This document shows, piece after piece, positions 37,208-46,420 of a DNA stretch of 64,000 bases. The stretch's first letter is position 1, and the number at the start of each line of letters is the position of its first letter. The notes beneath the pieces were generated by a model, which was given only the letters and a program-made list of their open reading frames with translations, made no database searches and was not told the DNA's origin. The position numbers and the translations under genes are program-made. Source of the stretch: Bacillus sp. 1NLA3E (GTDB lineage: Bacteria > Bacillota > Bacilli > Bacillales > Cytobacillaceae); contig NC_021171.1 in NCBI RefSeq assembly GCF_000242895.2, positions 3,754,001 through 3,818,000 of the forward strand, read 5' to 3'.

Positions 37208-39373
37208 TTATTGAACGAGTACAGATACGCTCAAAGGCTGTATTAAATAGTGACTAGAACTTGTTATCCCAATTGATAAAATGCTTGCTTTATGTTCTTC
37301 TACCAAAACATTCCATGCCCCTTCTTTAGGAAGGCTGACTCTCATACATTGAAGTGTTGGATTGAACAATACCAAGATAGATTCCCATTTCCCATACTGA
37401 CCTACTTCCTTTAAAAAATAACCTATCAGTGGTTTCGGGAAATCTAGAAATGTTACATGTTCTCGAATTGCCTTTGCTTCTGGAAGTCTAAAAGCCCGGT
37501 GAGATTTCCTTATTTCTATAATGCCTTTTATAAAATCCACATGATTATGATAAAAGGATTTTCTATCCCAATCAAGCCAGTTTATTTCATCAGGAGATTG
37601 ATAGCTATTGCCTATTCCCTTTTTTGTTCGAAAAAATTCTTGACCACTGTGGATAAAAGGGATGCCTTGAGAGAATATTACCATGGCAGTAGCCAGCCGA
37701 TGGCGTTTTTTTCGGGTTTCATGATCACTTCCTTGACAACACACTGTTAACTTATCCCAAAGTGTATGGTTATCATGTGATTCAATATAATTAACGGTTT
37801 GAATGGGTTCAAGAAAAATCCCCTGTGTTGCCTTTTCTGTTCCAATACTCCCCGCTAACACTTGCTTAGCGGCATCATAAAAATGTTCATTCCCTAGTGC
37901 AAAACCACGGTCATATAAATTAAAGGTACTCCCTTTAATGGAATCACGGAACCAATCATTAAATTGGGCAATTCTTGGTAGCTTTTTTTGATTTCGAATA
38001 TTCGCCTTTTTTTCTCCTGGAATAGGCGTATTCAAGTCCCACCCCTCACCGATTATCAGAGCCGTATAGTCAGTTTCATCCACTTTCTTTCTCACTTCGT
38101 TCATCGTATCTATATCAAGAATTCCCATTAAGTCAAAACGAAATCCATCAACTTGGTATTCTTTCATCCAAAAATCAATAGAGTCAACGATCATTTTCCT
38201 TACCATTAACCGTTCTGATGCGATATCGTTTCCGACTCCAGTTCCGTTTGAAGGCATCCCAAACTGGTCATGGCGAAAAAAGTAGCCAGGAACTATTTTT
38301 TCGAAAGAAGCTTGCTCACGGATAAAAACATGATTGTATACTACATCCATTATGACCCGGATACCTTGCTGATGAATTGTCTCTATCAATGCTTTGAGTT
38401 CATTAATTCTTGCATAAGGATTATTTGGATTGCTAGAAAAACTTCCTTCTGGAACATTAAAATGGAGCGGATTATAGCCCCAATTATATTCTTTCTTGAC
38501 TGCTAACTCATCCACACCAGCAAAATCATTAAATGGTAACAATTCTATATGAGTAACACCTAGGTTTTTGACATAAGACAAACAAGTTAATTCTCCATCT
38601 TTACCGATTGTGTCCGTTTCTGCAGCCCCAAGGTATGTTCCTTTATTTCTAACTCCACTTGATGGATGAATCGTAAAATCTCTTATATGTGTTTCGTAAA
38701 CAATTGCATCAAGGGGACTATAAAGTTGGGGCAGGTCAAGCTTGGTCGTGGATAGAAAGGACCTTGTTTTATTAAGATCAACAATAACACCATGGGTCCC
38801 ATTTGCGGTTACGGCTACTGCGTATGGATCCACCGCTTCTCTCCAAACTCTATTTACACAAACAAGAAAGGAATATTGAAACCTTTCAAAATCCCCCATT
38901 TTTTCAATCGACCAAACCCCTTTTTTGCCTCGATTCATGATAAATTCTTCTGTCTGGTCTTGACTTGGAGTTGTCAACTTTACTTTTACCATAGTTGCAG
39001 TCGGAGCCCAGAGTTTGAAAGTAACTTTTTCCGTGGAAAAAGTTACCCCTAAATCTTTACCTTCATAAAAAAAAAGCTGATCAAACTCTTGTGTACGAAT
39101 AACGGAACCGATTTGAAGATCGGATTTTCCTCCATGTTCATCAACAATCCAATTTTGAATGCCAATTTCAGGTTCAAACTCTGGTGTGCAAATATACTTT
39201 ATTTCGTTACCTAATGGGAGAATTTCCTGAATATCAAGGTTTTGCTTCTGATTCTTTCCGTCTATTAAAAAAAACAAGGTCGAAATGCCGTAGTGATACA
39301 TTTTAGGGAGGAGAATGGTAATGACGTTCATTTCATCCAAGTAAGCATAGAATAAACGATCAACGGTACTCAT
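37208..39373 (-). CDS. amyX: Type I pullulanase
   Basis: A 721-residue GH13 debranching enzyme that cleaves alpha-1,6 links in pullulan and glycogen-type glucans; B. subtilis AmyX is 718 and cytoplasmic. The N-terminal carbohydrate-binding region is about 100-190 (TFKLWAPTATMVKVKL). GH13 motifs are EYNWGYNPLHF (about 295), MDVVYNHV (345), DGFRFDLMG near 407 (nucleophile Asp), IIGEGWDLNT near 440 (acid Glu) and YIESHDNHTLWDK (525). There is no signal peptide. It overlaps ytlR by 14 bases, so both are read as one operon. Confidence 0.94.
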   Translation of the reverse strand: MSTVDRLFYAYLDEMNVITILLPKMYHYGISTLFFLIDGKNQKQNLDIQEILPLGNEIKYICTPEFEPEIGIQNWIVDEHGGKSDLQIGSVIRTQEFDQLFFYEGKDLGVTFSTEKVTFKLWAPTATMVKVKLTTPSQDQTEEFIMNRGKKGVWSIEKMGDFERFQYSFLVCVNRVWREAVDPYAVAVTANGTHGVIVDLNKTRSFLSTTKLDLPQLYSPLDAIVYETHIRDFTIHPSSGVRNKGTYLGAAETDTIGKDGELTCLSYVKNLGVTHIELLPFNDFAGVDELAVKKEYNWGYNPLHFNVPEGSFSSNPNNPYARINELKALIETIHQQGIRVIMDVVYNHVFIREQASFEKIVPGYFFRHDQFGMPSNGTGVGNDIASERLMVRKMIVDSIDFWMKEYQVDGFRFDLMGILDIDTMNEVRKKVDETDYTALIIGEGWDLNTPIPGEKKANIRNQKKLPRIAQFNDWFRDSIKGSTFNLYDRGFALGNEHFYDAAKQVLAGSIGTEKATQGIFLEPIQTVNYIESHDNHTLWDKLTVCCQGSDHETRKKRHRLATAMVIFSQGIPFIHSGQEFFRTKKGIGNSYQSPDEINWLDWDRKSFYHNHVDFIKGIIEIRKSHRAFRLPEAKAIREHVTFLDFPKPLIGYFLKEVGQYGKWESILVLFNPTLQCMRVSLPKEGAWNVLVEEHKASILSIGITSSSHYLIQPLSVSVLVQ

Positions 39374-40346
39374 GAGCGTTCAACTCCTTCACTTCCTCTT
39401 CACCTAAGTTGTCTTTCCTGGCAATGATTGATAATGATTTATTTACGACTTGCACTGTAATAGGAGTATAGCCCTTTATCTCACCATCTAAATGAATTAA
39501 TAAAGGCTCTGAGGTGGTAATTTTTATATTTTTACCTTTTAATGTAGTCACTTCTTTAAACCTTGTATGCCCTCCCCAGAAAACACTGATAAAAACAGCT
39601 AGTAGTTTTAACTTTGATAGATTATTGACAACAATGATATTTAGTTCACCGTCTATTGGAGATGCACCAGGAGCGATAAGCATCCCTCCCCCATAATAGG
39701 GCTGATTTGCAACGGTAACAAACCATGTTAACGGAAAAGTATAATCTTTCCCATCAATCGTCATTTCTACAGTCCGACACCGAAAGGATGCTAATTTTTT
39801 TAAAAGAATCATTACGTATATTAACATTCCTAGTGAATAGCGATTTAGAAGTGCCTTGAGTCGAGAACGATTAGCGGCTTGTGCAACCTCTGCATCAAAT
39901 CCCGCCCCCATATTATTGACAAAATATTGTTCTTCTTTCTCAGAATTGATCATCTTTCCAACATCAATATATTCAGGTTGAATAGAAGCCTTGCTAATAA
40001 TGTGATCTAATGCAACAAGTGGGTCCTTGGGAATGAACAACCCCCTAGAAAAATCATTCCCTGATCCTGCGGGAATAACGCCTACCACTATATTTGGATA
40101 TTTTATGATTCCATTTATGATCTCGTGAAGTGTCCCATCGCCTCCAACAGCAACAAGACCTACTGTTTCCCCATCCACATTCTCTGCAATTGATCGGGCT
40201 AATTCCTTGGCATGGCCATGGTACGCTGTGAAAAAAGCCTGAAAAGGAATTCCCCTTTTTTCTAATTCTTCCTCTACTTTATTCCAAGTACTCAAACCAT
40301 ACCCATTTTTCGCCATCGGATTTATGATAAAATGTATTTTTTTCAT
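39360..40346 (-). CDS. ytlR: YtlR, diacylglycerol/lipid kinase family
   Basis: A 328-residue DagK-fold lipid kinase. The nucleotide motif GLVAVGGDGTLHEIINGI near 75 and the substrate region NPMAKNGYGLSTWNKVEEE at the start are typical, together with NNMGAGFDAEVAQ and GELNIIVVNNLSKLKL. Members phosphorylate diacylglycerol or related lipids, but the substrate of YtlR is not established. It sits just upstream of amyX and shares its transcript, the same order as in B. subtilis. Confidence 0.88.
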   Translation of the reverse strand: MKKIHFIINPMAKNGYGLSTWNKVEEELEKRGIPFQAFFTAYHGHAKELARSIAENVDGETVGLVAVGGDGTLHEIINGIIKYPNIVVGVIPAGSGNDFSRGLFIPKDPLVALDHIISKASIQPEYIDVGKMINSEKEEQYFVNNMGAGFDAEVAQAANRSRLKALLNRYSLGMLIYVMILLKKLASFRCRTVEMTIDGKDYTFPLTWFVTVANQPYYGGGMLIAPGASPIDGELNIIVVNNLSKLKLLAVFISVFWGGHTRFKEVTTLKGKNIKITTSEPLLIHLDGEIKGYTPITVQVVNKSLSIIARKDNLGEEEVKELNAHEYR

Positions 40347-40392
40347 CTAACCAACCTCTTATTTGAATGTTATCTTTCCTCTCTTCCTCAAA

Positions 40393-40962
40393 TTATCTGC
40401 TATTTAACGGAAAAGAAGCAATTGCCTCATATTTAGGAGTTTTATCAAGATGGGTCTGGTATAAAACGATTTCACTTCCTGTAAACGACAAAGGATGGTT
40501 TAAAATCTTTTCATCATCAAATTGAGAGATTGGAAAAGGGTTATCTCCTGACCATTTTCTTGCTAAAGTAATATGTGGGTGAAAAGGGCGAGATTCTAAC
40601 TGAAAACCTGCCTGTTTACAAGCTAAAAACACTTGTTTTCTTACTATATGTAATCTTTCTTCTGTTTGAACTCCTGCCCAAAAAATTCTTGGGAAATCCT
40701 TTCTTCCAAAAACACCAAGATTATCAATTTTTAATGAAAAGGATTCGCTGTCAATCGTTTGTTGATGGATAAGTTCCTTTGCACGTTCAAGCTGAACTTT
40801 GTCTGCATTCCCTAAGAATGCAAGGGTAATATGATAATCTTGTTCATGCACCCATCTTGAAAACGGAAACATCTTTTTTACTTGATCTGACAAATCTTTT
40901 AGTTCCTCTTTCACTTCTAACGGCAGTCTTAATGCAAAGAAAAAGTGAGTCTGTTGTTCCAT
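40393..40962 (-). CDS. thpR: RNA 2',3'-cyclic phosphodiesterase (ThpR/LigT)
   Basis: A 189-residue 2H-phosphoesterase. The two catalytic His-x-Thr motifs are HITLAFLG near 42 and HPHITLARK near 128. Such enzymes open 2',3'-cyclic phosphates on RNA ends or ligate 2'-5' links. It is the B. subtilis ytlP counterpart. It has a good length and both motifs, so it is likely active. ytlR follows 46 bases downstream, and the two are probably co-transcribed. Confidence 0.88.
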   Translation of the reverse strand: MEQQTHFFFALRLPLEVKEELKDLSDQVKKMFPFSRWVHEQDYHITLAFLGNADKVQLERAKELIHQQTIDSESFSLKIDNLGVFGRKDFPRIFWAGVQTEERLHIVRKQVFLACKQAGFQLESRPFHPHITLARKWSGDNPFPISQFDDEKILNHPLSFTGSEIVLYQTHLDKTPKYEAIASFPLNSR

Positions 40963-41181
40963 ATTATGACACCCTTTCAGCTAGGATTTCCCTGTATATA
41001 CGAAAGCAATATTTGAAATGTAATGAATTCCTTCGTATTATTAAGATGTGATTTTATTTTAGCATTTAATAGAATAATTATAACAAACGTAAACAGCAGG
41101 AGAACAATGTACAGTTATTGTCTTATTTCATTTTAAGCAAATATTCATGTTTTCATAATAAATACGAAGGGAAGTTTTCTA

Positions 41182-42114
41182 GTGAAAGTTGCGAAAAACA
41201 TGGCCGAGTTAATTGGAAATACGCCAATAGTAAAATTAAATCGTCTAGCACCAGAAAATGGGGCAGCAGTTTATCTCAAGTTAGAGTTTTTTAATCCAAG
41301 CAAAAGTGTTAAAGACAGGGCGGCCTTTAACATGATTGAGGTGGCAGAAAAAGAAGGAAAATTGACCCCTGGGGCAACGATTATTGAACCAACAAGTGGA
41401 AATACGGGCATTGGACTAGCCATGAACGCTGCTGCACGTGGATACCGAGCTATTCTAGTAATGCCAGACACGATGACGAAGGAACGGATCAATATATTAA
41501 AAGCTTATGGTGCAGAGGTAGTCCTTACCCCTGGTGCCGAAAAGATGCCTGGTTCGATTAAAAAAGCCCAAGAGCTTGCAGCAAAAATTCCGAATAGCTT
41601 TATTCCGATGCAATTTGAAAACCAAGCCAATCCGGATGCTCATCGTCATTCCACGGCTCTAGAAATCATCGATGCAATGAAAATAATTGGTAAACCACTA
41701 GCTGCTTTTGTGGCAACGGCAGGGACTGGCGGAACCATCACTGGAACGGGAGAGGCACTGAAAGATTTTTATCCCAACCTATCTGTCCATGTAGTGGAGC
41801 CAGCAGGGTCCCCTGTACTTTCTGGTGGAAAGCCCGGTAACCATAAGCTTGTAGGCACAAGTCCAGGATTTATACCAGACGTTCTAAATCAAAATGTATA
41901 TGATAAGATACACAAAATCAAAGATGAAGATGCCTACTCCATCACCCGCAAACTTGCCAAAGAAGAAGGAATATTGGTTGGTCCATCATCGGGTGGAGCC
42001 TGCTTTGCAGCCATTGAGGTTGCTAAAAGTCTAACTCCAAATGATGTGGTCGTATGTATTGCCTCCGATTCCGGAGAACGTTATTTATCAAGCGACTTAT
42101 TTCAAACCGAGTAA
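41182..42114 (+). CDS. ytkP: Cysteine synthase family protein YtkP
   Basis: A 310-residue PLP-dependent O-acetylserine sulfhydrylase-type enzyme. The PLP lysine is in NPSKSVKDRAAFNM near 43, the asparagine loop TSGNTGIGLAMNAA near 72, the phosphate loop TAGTGGTITGTGEAL near 177 and the late PSSGGACFAAIE. It should make cysteine from O-acetylserine and sulfide. The start is GTG at 41182 with GAAGGGAAG upstream. Three PLP contacts are intact. It is single-gene with its own terminator. Confidence 0.9.
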   Translation: MKVAKNMAELIGNTPIVKLNRLAPENGAAVYLKLEFFNPSKSVKDRAAFNMIEVAEKEGKLTPGATIIEPTSGNTGIGLAMNAAARGYRAILVMPDTMTKERINILKAYGAEVVLTPGAEKMPGSIKKAQELAAKIPNSFIPMQFENQANPDAHRHSTALEIIDAMKIIGKPLAAFVATAGTGGTITGTGEALKDFYPNLSVHVVEPAGSPVLSGGKPGNHKLVGTSPGFIPDVLNQNVYDKIHKIKDEDAYSITRKLAKEEGILVGPSSGGACFAAIEVAKSLTPNDVVVCIASDSGERYLSSDLFQTE

Positions 42115-42134
42115 TTATTTTATTTTCATAATTT

Positions 42135-42166
42135 AGGGGCTGACTCATTCATTCGAGTCAGCCCCT
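42135..42166. terminator. Terminator between ytkP and dat
   Basis: AGGGGCTGACTC / GAGTCAGCCCCT, 12 perfect pairs with an 8-base loop, between convergent genes. Confidence 0.85.
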
Positions 42167-42178
42167 AATATTTTCGTA

Positions 42179-43036
42179 TTATTGAATCGGACCACATTGA
42201 AGTTTAATTTCTGCTTCAAGTAGATGTTGTAACTTTGTAGTAATAGAACCAGGTACACCGTTCCCAATTTTGGTACCTGATATTTCTACAACAGGGGTTA
42301 TTTCCGCAGTTGTACTTGAGATAAAGACTTCATCCGCTGATAGCAATTCTTCAACTGTAAAAGCTTTTTCTTCAACCGTAATTTCATTTTTTCGGCAAAT
42401 TGCCAGCATTTGTTGCCTAGTAATTCCATTCAAAATATATCGGTCAGCCTGGTGAGTGCGTAGGACACCGTTCTTAATAATTGATATATTAGATGAGCTT
42501 CCTTCCGTTATGGTCTTGTCGCGATGGAGGATGGCTTCACCGCACCCTGCCTCGACCGCCTGTTGTTTTGCTAATAGATTCCCTAATAGATTTAGGCTTT
42601 TTATATCACAATGAAACCAGCGAATATCATCAACTAAAGCTGCTTTAATACCGGAATTTATTGACGTTAGCGGTCGTTCAAGCTCTTTTGTATAGGCCAC
42701 AAAAGACCCGATTGTACTTGGTACAGGAAAGGCATGATTTCGTGGTGCAACTCCTCTGGTAAATTGCAAATATACAATCCCAAAACCAAGTTCATTTTTC
42801 ACAATAAGGGTTTGAAGTTGTTTTTTCATTTCCGCTATAGATAAAGAGAGCACCAAGTTTATTTTTTTTGCACATTCCACTAACCGTAGCAAATGATCTT
42901 GCTCAGCAAACATGGTACCATTGTAAACTCGAATTACCTCGTAAATCCCATCACCGAATTGGTAACCACGATCTTCAATATCAACCTTTGCCTGGCTTCG
43001 CTCAACGAATTCCCCATTTAAAATTGCATACTTCAT
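42179..43036 (-). CDS. dat: D-amino acid aminotransferase
   Basis: A 285-residue fold-type IV PLP transaminase that interconverts D-alanine and D-glutamate, feeding peptidoglycan precursors. The PLP lysine is in HCDIKSLNLLGN at about 146, where Bacillus D-AAT has Lys145. Also present are EDRGYQFGDGIYEVIRVY near 22 and GSSSNISIIKNG near 177. An upstream TTG at 43051 is in frame, but the ATG at 43036 has GGGGGA upstream and gives MKYAILNGEF as in the family. It follows pepV by 16 bases, so the two form an operon. Confidence 0.92.
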   Translation of the reverse strand: MKYAILNGEFVERSQAKVDIEDRGYQFGDGIYEVIRVYNGTMFAEQDHLLRLVECAKKINLVLSLSIAEMKKQLQTLIVKNELGFGIVYLQFTRGVAPRNHAFPVPSTIGSFVAYTKELERPLTSINSGIKAALVDDIRWFHCDIKSLNLLGNLLAKQQAVEAGCGEAILHRDKTITEGSSSNISIIKNGVLRTHQADRYILNGITRQQMLAICRKNEITVEEKAFTVEELLSADEVFISSTTAEITPVVEISGTKIGNGVPGSITTKLQHLLEAEIKLQCGPIQ

Positions 43037-43052
43037 CCTTGATTCCCCCAAA

Positions 43053-44477
43053 TTAGTTTGTAGATCGGGTCAACTCATAAATTGCTTGAGCATAGATAGC
43101 AGTCGCTTTTAGTAAATCTTCTATTATGATATATTCATCCTTTTGATGGGCAATATCTTCTCTTCCTGGAAAAAGCGGTCCAAAAGCCACACCTGACTTT
43201 AAGGACCGAGCATAGGTTCCTCCGCCAATTGCCAGTAATTCGGCTTTTTCTCCCGTTTGCTCCTCATACACCTTTTTTAAAATTTGAATCAACCTATCCT
43301 TTTCATCTACGTAATGCGGATTAGAATTTGAAAAATTAATGATCGTATACCCTTCTTCTTGTAACAAGTTTTCAAGTTTTTTCTTTGAATCCTCAATCTG
43401 GTGTGTAACGGGATAACGGAGGTTTAATCCTAAGCGTCCTCCCTCTTCCTTTGAAAATCTAAGTTTACCAACATTGATGGTTAATTCCCCGGAAATATCA
43501 TCGGTGTATTGAATTCCTAATTCCTTGCCGCGAGAATCCTGAGCAAAAAAACGAACAACAAATTTAATAAAATGTTTCGCCTTAGGTTCCAAATTAAATT
43601 TTGATAAGAACGATGCTAAATACAGCCCAGCATTTTTCCCGTTCCTTGGCTCCATTCCGTGGGCAGATACACCCTCCAATTCTAGAACCAGTTTGCCACC
43701 TTCAACATACTGCTTTCCTGTTAGCCTTTTCTTTTTTAAAAAGTCTGCAAAACACTGCACTAAGTCTGTATGCGGTTGCTGAACCATTAATTCCGCTTTT
43801 GCAAAATCGGGAACCATATTGTAGCGCTTTCCAGATTGAAAAGTGAGAATTTCAACTTGGAATTTATCATCGGGCTCAATTACCACTGATTGAACAAGAT
43901 CAAAATCAGCGATTCCCTTTTCAGCATGGATGATAGGAAAATCTGCATCTGGTGCAAATCCCATGGTTGGCATTTCTTCATGTTTAAAATAATGGTTCAC
44001 ACAACGCCAATTGCTTTCTTCGTCGGTACCGATAATCATTCGTACACGCCTATTTATGGGTACACCAAGATCTCTTACTATTTTCATGGCATGATAAGCT
44101 GCCATAGTTGGACCTTTATCATCCATAGCTCCCCTAGCAAATATTTTTCCATCCCGTATTTCTGCCTCAAATGGATCACTACTCCACCCGTCACCCTCTG
44201 GAACGACATCAACATGGCATAATATTCCGACCAACTCTTCTCCCGAGCCGAATTCAATATGGCCAGCTAAGTTACCTACATTCTTGACTGTGAATCCATC
44301 TTTTTCACCAAGATTAAGCATAAAATCTAAAGCCTTTTTTACCTCTCTACCAAGCGGTGCGTCTGAAGTTGGATGTTGTTCATCCAATACACTTTTTATA
44401 TGTAAAAGGTCTTGAGTTTCTTGAATTAAATTATTCTTTCTTTTTTCAACCTCTTGAGTCCAATCAATTTGTTGCAA
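43053..44477 (-). CDS. pepV: Dipeptidase PepV, M20 family
   Basis: A 474-residue M20 metallopeptidase hydrolysing dipeptides in the cytosol; B. subtilis YtjP is about 463. Zinc-site motifs are VGILCHVDVVPEGDGW near 85, ARGAMDDKGPTMAAYHAM near 115, and GTDEESNWRCVNHY near 145. The C-terminus has AIGGGTYARSLKSGVAFGP. The frame runs to an ATG at 44543, but a TTG at 44477 has GGAGG 8 bases upstream and gives LQQIDWTQEV, so I chose it. dat follows. Confidence 0.88.
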   Translation of the reverse strand: MQQIDWTQEVEKRKNNLIQETQDLLHIKSVLDEQHPTSDAPLGREVKKALDFMLNLGEKDGFTVKNVGNLAGHIEFGSGEELVGILCHVDVVPEGDGWSSDPFEAEIRDGKIFARGAMDDKGPTMAAYHAMKIVRDLGVPINRRVRMIIGTDEESNWRCVNHYFKHEEMPTMGFAPDADFPIIHAEKGIADFDLVQSVVIEPDDKFQVEILTFQSGKRYNMVPDFAKAELMVQQPHTDLVQCFADFLKKKRLTGKQYVEGGKLVLELEGVSAHGMEPRNGKNAGLYLASFLSKFNLEPKAKHFIKFVVRFFAQDSRGKELGIQYTDDISGELTINVGKLRFSKEEGGRLGLNLRYPVTHQIEDSKKKLENLLQEEGYTIINFSNSNPHYVDEKDRLIQILKKVYEEQTGEKAELLAIGGGTYARSLKSGVAFGPLFPGREDIAHQKDEYIIIEDLLKATAIYAQAIYELTRSTN

Positions 44478-44941
44478 AGATAGAACCTCCTCATTCAAAA
44501 TGTTTTTGGATAACCAAACTTTCCTGATAGTACCATTATACATAATATCTTTTCCAAAACACTATTCGTATTGGGCTTCATATCTACAGATTTTTATTTT
44601 CAAAATACCGTTTTGAGGTATGTAAATTAATTTATTTTCTAAATTTTCAAACTACTATCATATTTCCCCCTTTTATTACCATATTGTATACTAATTGCAC
44701 AGAAAGGAGCAAAGAGCTTATTTTTTCAGAAAAAATTAAGACTTTGTTAAATTTCTTTGATTAAGTAGAAATTTTCTGTGAACAGTTGTACAATAATATT
44801 AGATATTGACAATCGCATATTTTACCAGAAAAGGAGTTGTCTGTAGAAGGGAAACTACATAGCTTGAAGTCATAATACTTCATGAGCCAGTCGGATGCAG
44901 GAATTTGCCATAGGTTTGAAAAAAGGATAGGGAGTGGTTTT
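44478..44941. other. Intergenic region before ytzE, possibly a structured leader
   Basis: The last 170 bases before ytzE carry GAAGT-cataat-ACTTC at about 44864 and GGATGCAGGAATTTGCC near 44893, which look like folded RNA. I could not assign a riboswitch class. The upstream half is AT-rich, with the pepV promoter expected there. Confidence 0.35.
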
Positions 44942-45163
44942 TTGAAACCTTCGACTAACCGGATGTTAAACCGTATCAAATCCATCTACATGTTTATTCA
45001 GAAAAATGGGACAGTTTCGACACAAGATCTTGTAGAGGAATTTGGGATCACTCCTCGTACCATCCAAAGAGATTTGAATGTCTTGGCTTACAATGACCTA
45101 GTAGAAAGTCCCAGCCGCGGCAGATGGACAACAACTCATAAAAAGGTAAAGATGTCATCTTAA
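44942..45163 (+). CDS. ytzE: DeoR-type helix-turn-helix protein YtzE
   Basis: A 73-residue protein consisting almost only of a DeoR-type winged helix: MLNRIKSIYMFIQKNG, then TVSTQDLVEEFGITPRTIQR, DLNVLAYNDLVESPSRGRW. There is no effector domain, as in B. subtilis YtzE. Start TTG at 44942 has GGGAG 7 bases upstream; an ATG at 44882 is in frame but would make the leader coding. Targets unknown. Terminator at 45191. Confidence 0.82.
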   Translation: MKPSTNRMLNRIKSIYMFIQKNGTVSTQDLVEEFGITPRTIQRDLNVLAYNDLVESPSRGRWTTTHKKVKMSS

Positions 45164-45190
45164 TAAAATAGTAAACCCTTATACAAAAAG

Positions 45191-45214
45191 AAATCGTCCT
45201 TGGACGATTTTTTT
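45191..45214 (+). terminator. ytzE terminator
   Basis: AAATCGTCC-tt-GGACGATTT stem followed by T residues. Confidence 0.85.
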
Positions 45215-45276
45215 GATTTTAGAACATATAAACTTTTGAAGTAGAAAACTGCCAGCTCCGGGCACCTTCCATTTTT

Positions 45277-45993
45277 CTATTTTTCATATGTTATTAACTG
45301 TTCAATTTCTTCTTCTGTCAGTTCACGGTATTCCCCTAATTCAAGCCCTTGATCAAGCTTTAGTGGCCCCATCGTCATTCTTTTTAAATAGACAACCTTT
45401 TTCCCAACCGCTTGAAACATTCGTTTCACTTGATGGAATTTCCCCTCAGTAATCGTAAGCTCAATCTCAGACCTTATTCCAGCTTTTAAAATAGTTAACT
45501 CTCCCGGTTTTGTTAAATAGCCGTCATCTAAGGTTACACCCTCTTTAAAAGCTTCTACATCCTCTTCCGTTACCACTCCCTCGATAACAGCGTAATACAG
45601 CTTTGGAACATGCTTTTTGGGTGAAAGAAGCTGATGAGCCAATTGGCCATCATTCGTGATTAACAGTAGCCCTTCGGTATCCTTATCCAAACGTCCTACC
45701 GGGAATGGTTCAAAGACAAGATCGTCCTGACCCAATAAATCGATAACCGTTTCATCATGGTTATCTTCTGTTGCTGAAATAACCCCTGGGGGTTTGTTCA
45801 TCATTAAATAGATAAATTGCTTATATTCGACCACTTCACCATTTAAGATGACTACATCATGTTCCGGATTAACCTGAAATTTGGAGTCTTTTACAACTTT
45901 ATCATTAATATTTACCGCACCCGTTTTAAGAAGCTGCTTCACTTCTTTTCTGCTACCAAACCCGAGATTTGCCAACATCTTATCTATTCTCAT
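45277..45993 (-). CDS. ytzG: RsuA-family 16S/tRNA pseudouridine synthase YtzG
   Basis: A 238-residue RsuA-type pseudouridine synthase. The N-terminal S4 RNA-binding domain is at 1-60 (MRIDKMLANLGFGSRKEVKQ). The catalytic motif with the conserved Asp is GRLDKDTEGLLLITNDGQLA near 100. The C-terminal part EGKFHQVKRMFQAVGKKV is complete. It converts specific uridines in rRNA to pseudouridine; the exact site is inference from the family. An ATG at 46011 is in frame, but 45993 has GGGAGGGG upstream, so I chose it. Confidence 0.9.
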   Translation of the reverse strand: MRIDKMLANLGFGSRKEVKQLLKTGAVNINDKVVKDSKFQVNPEHDVVILNGEVVEYKQFIYLMMNKPPGVISATEDNHDETVIDLLGQDDLVFEPFPVGRLDKDTEGLLLITNDGQLAHQLLSPKKHVPKLYYAVIEGVVTEEDVEAFKEGVTLDDGYLTKPGELTILKAGIRSEIELTITEGKFHQVKRMFQAVGKKVVYLKRMTMGPLKLDQGLELGEYRELTEEEIEQLITYEK

Positions 45994-46107
45994 CAAAACC
46001 CCTCCCAACATTCAATAAAAAGGATGTAGGCATCAGCCTATACCATCCCATGTTAAATTACATAGACTGTTATCATTCTTACCCAAATAAATTTAGGAGA
46101 TGATACA

Positions 46108-46332
46108 ATGATGGATTATTATCGTCAACAACAATTCCCAGGTTTCCCAGGTGGTGGTTTCCCTGGTGGAGGCTTCCCCGGTGGTGGTGGCTTCGATCGG
46201 CGGCTTGACCAGCTAGAACGCCGTGTTTCTCGTCTTGATCAACAAGTGGAACGTATTGATCGCCGTTTAGATCGGATCGAGCGCAGATTAGGAATTAGAG
46301 ATTATCCTGGTGAATATCCTGTTCAATATTAA
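46108..46332 (+). CDS. Small glycine-rich coiled-coil protein, unknown
   Basis: A 74-residue protein with two clear parts. A low-complexity head has three FPGGG-type repeats (residues 11-28, FPGFPGGGFPGGG). A highly charged heptad region follows (RRLDQLERRVSRLDQQVER, IDRRLDRIERRLGI), which should form a short coiled coil. I do not recognise a named family. GGAG lies 8 bases upstream of the first of two ATGs. It stands between ytzG and murJ with its own start region; it resembles small spore or surface proteins in composition only. Confidence 0.75.
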   Translation: MMDYYRQQQFPGFPGGGFPGGGFPGGGGFDRRLDQLERRVSRLDQQVERIDRRLDRIERRLGIRDYPGEYPVQY

Positions 46333-46383
46333 AAATCAATATGCCTAGAGCTAAACTGTCATTAAGGTGCAAAAATTAGAAAT

Positions 46384-46415
46384 AAACAGGTCTCCGCAAT
46401 TTTGGCGACCTGTTT
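46384..46415. terminator. Terminator between the small protein gene and murJ
   Basis: AAACAGGTC / ACCTGTTT arms with partly paired interior, between convergent genes. Confidence 0.65.
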
Positions 46416-46420
46416 CCCAC

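Noticed and set aside
44478-44543. Longer pepV from ATG at 44543
   Set aside because: No ribosome site precedes it, while GGAGG is perfectly placed for the TTG at 44477.
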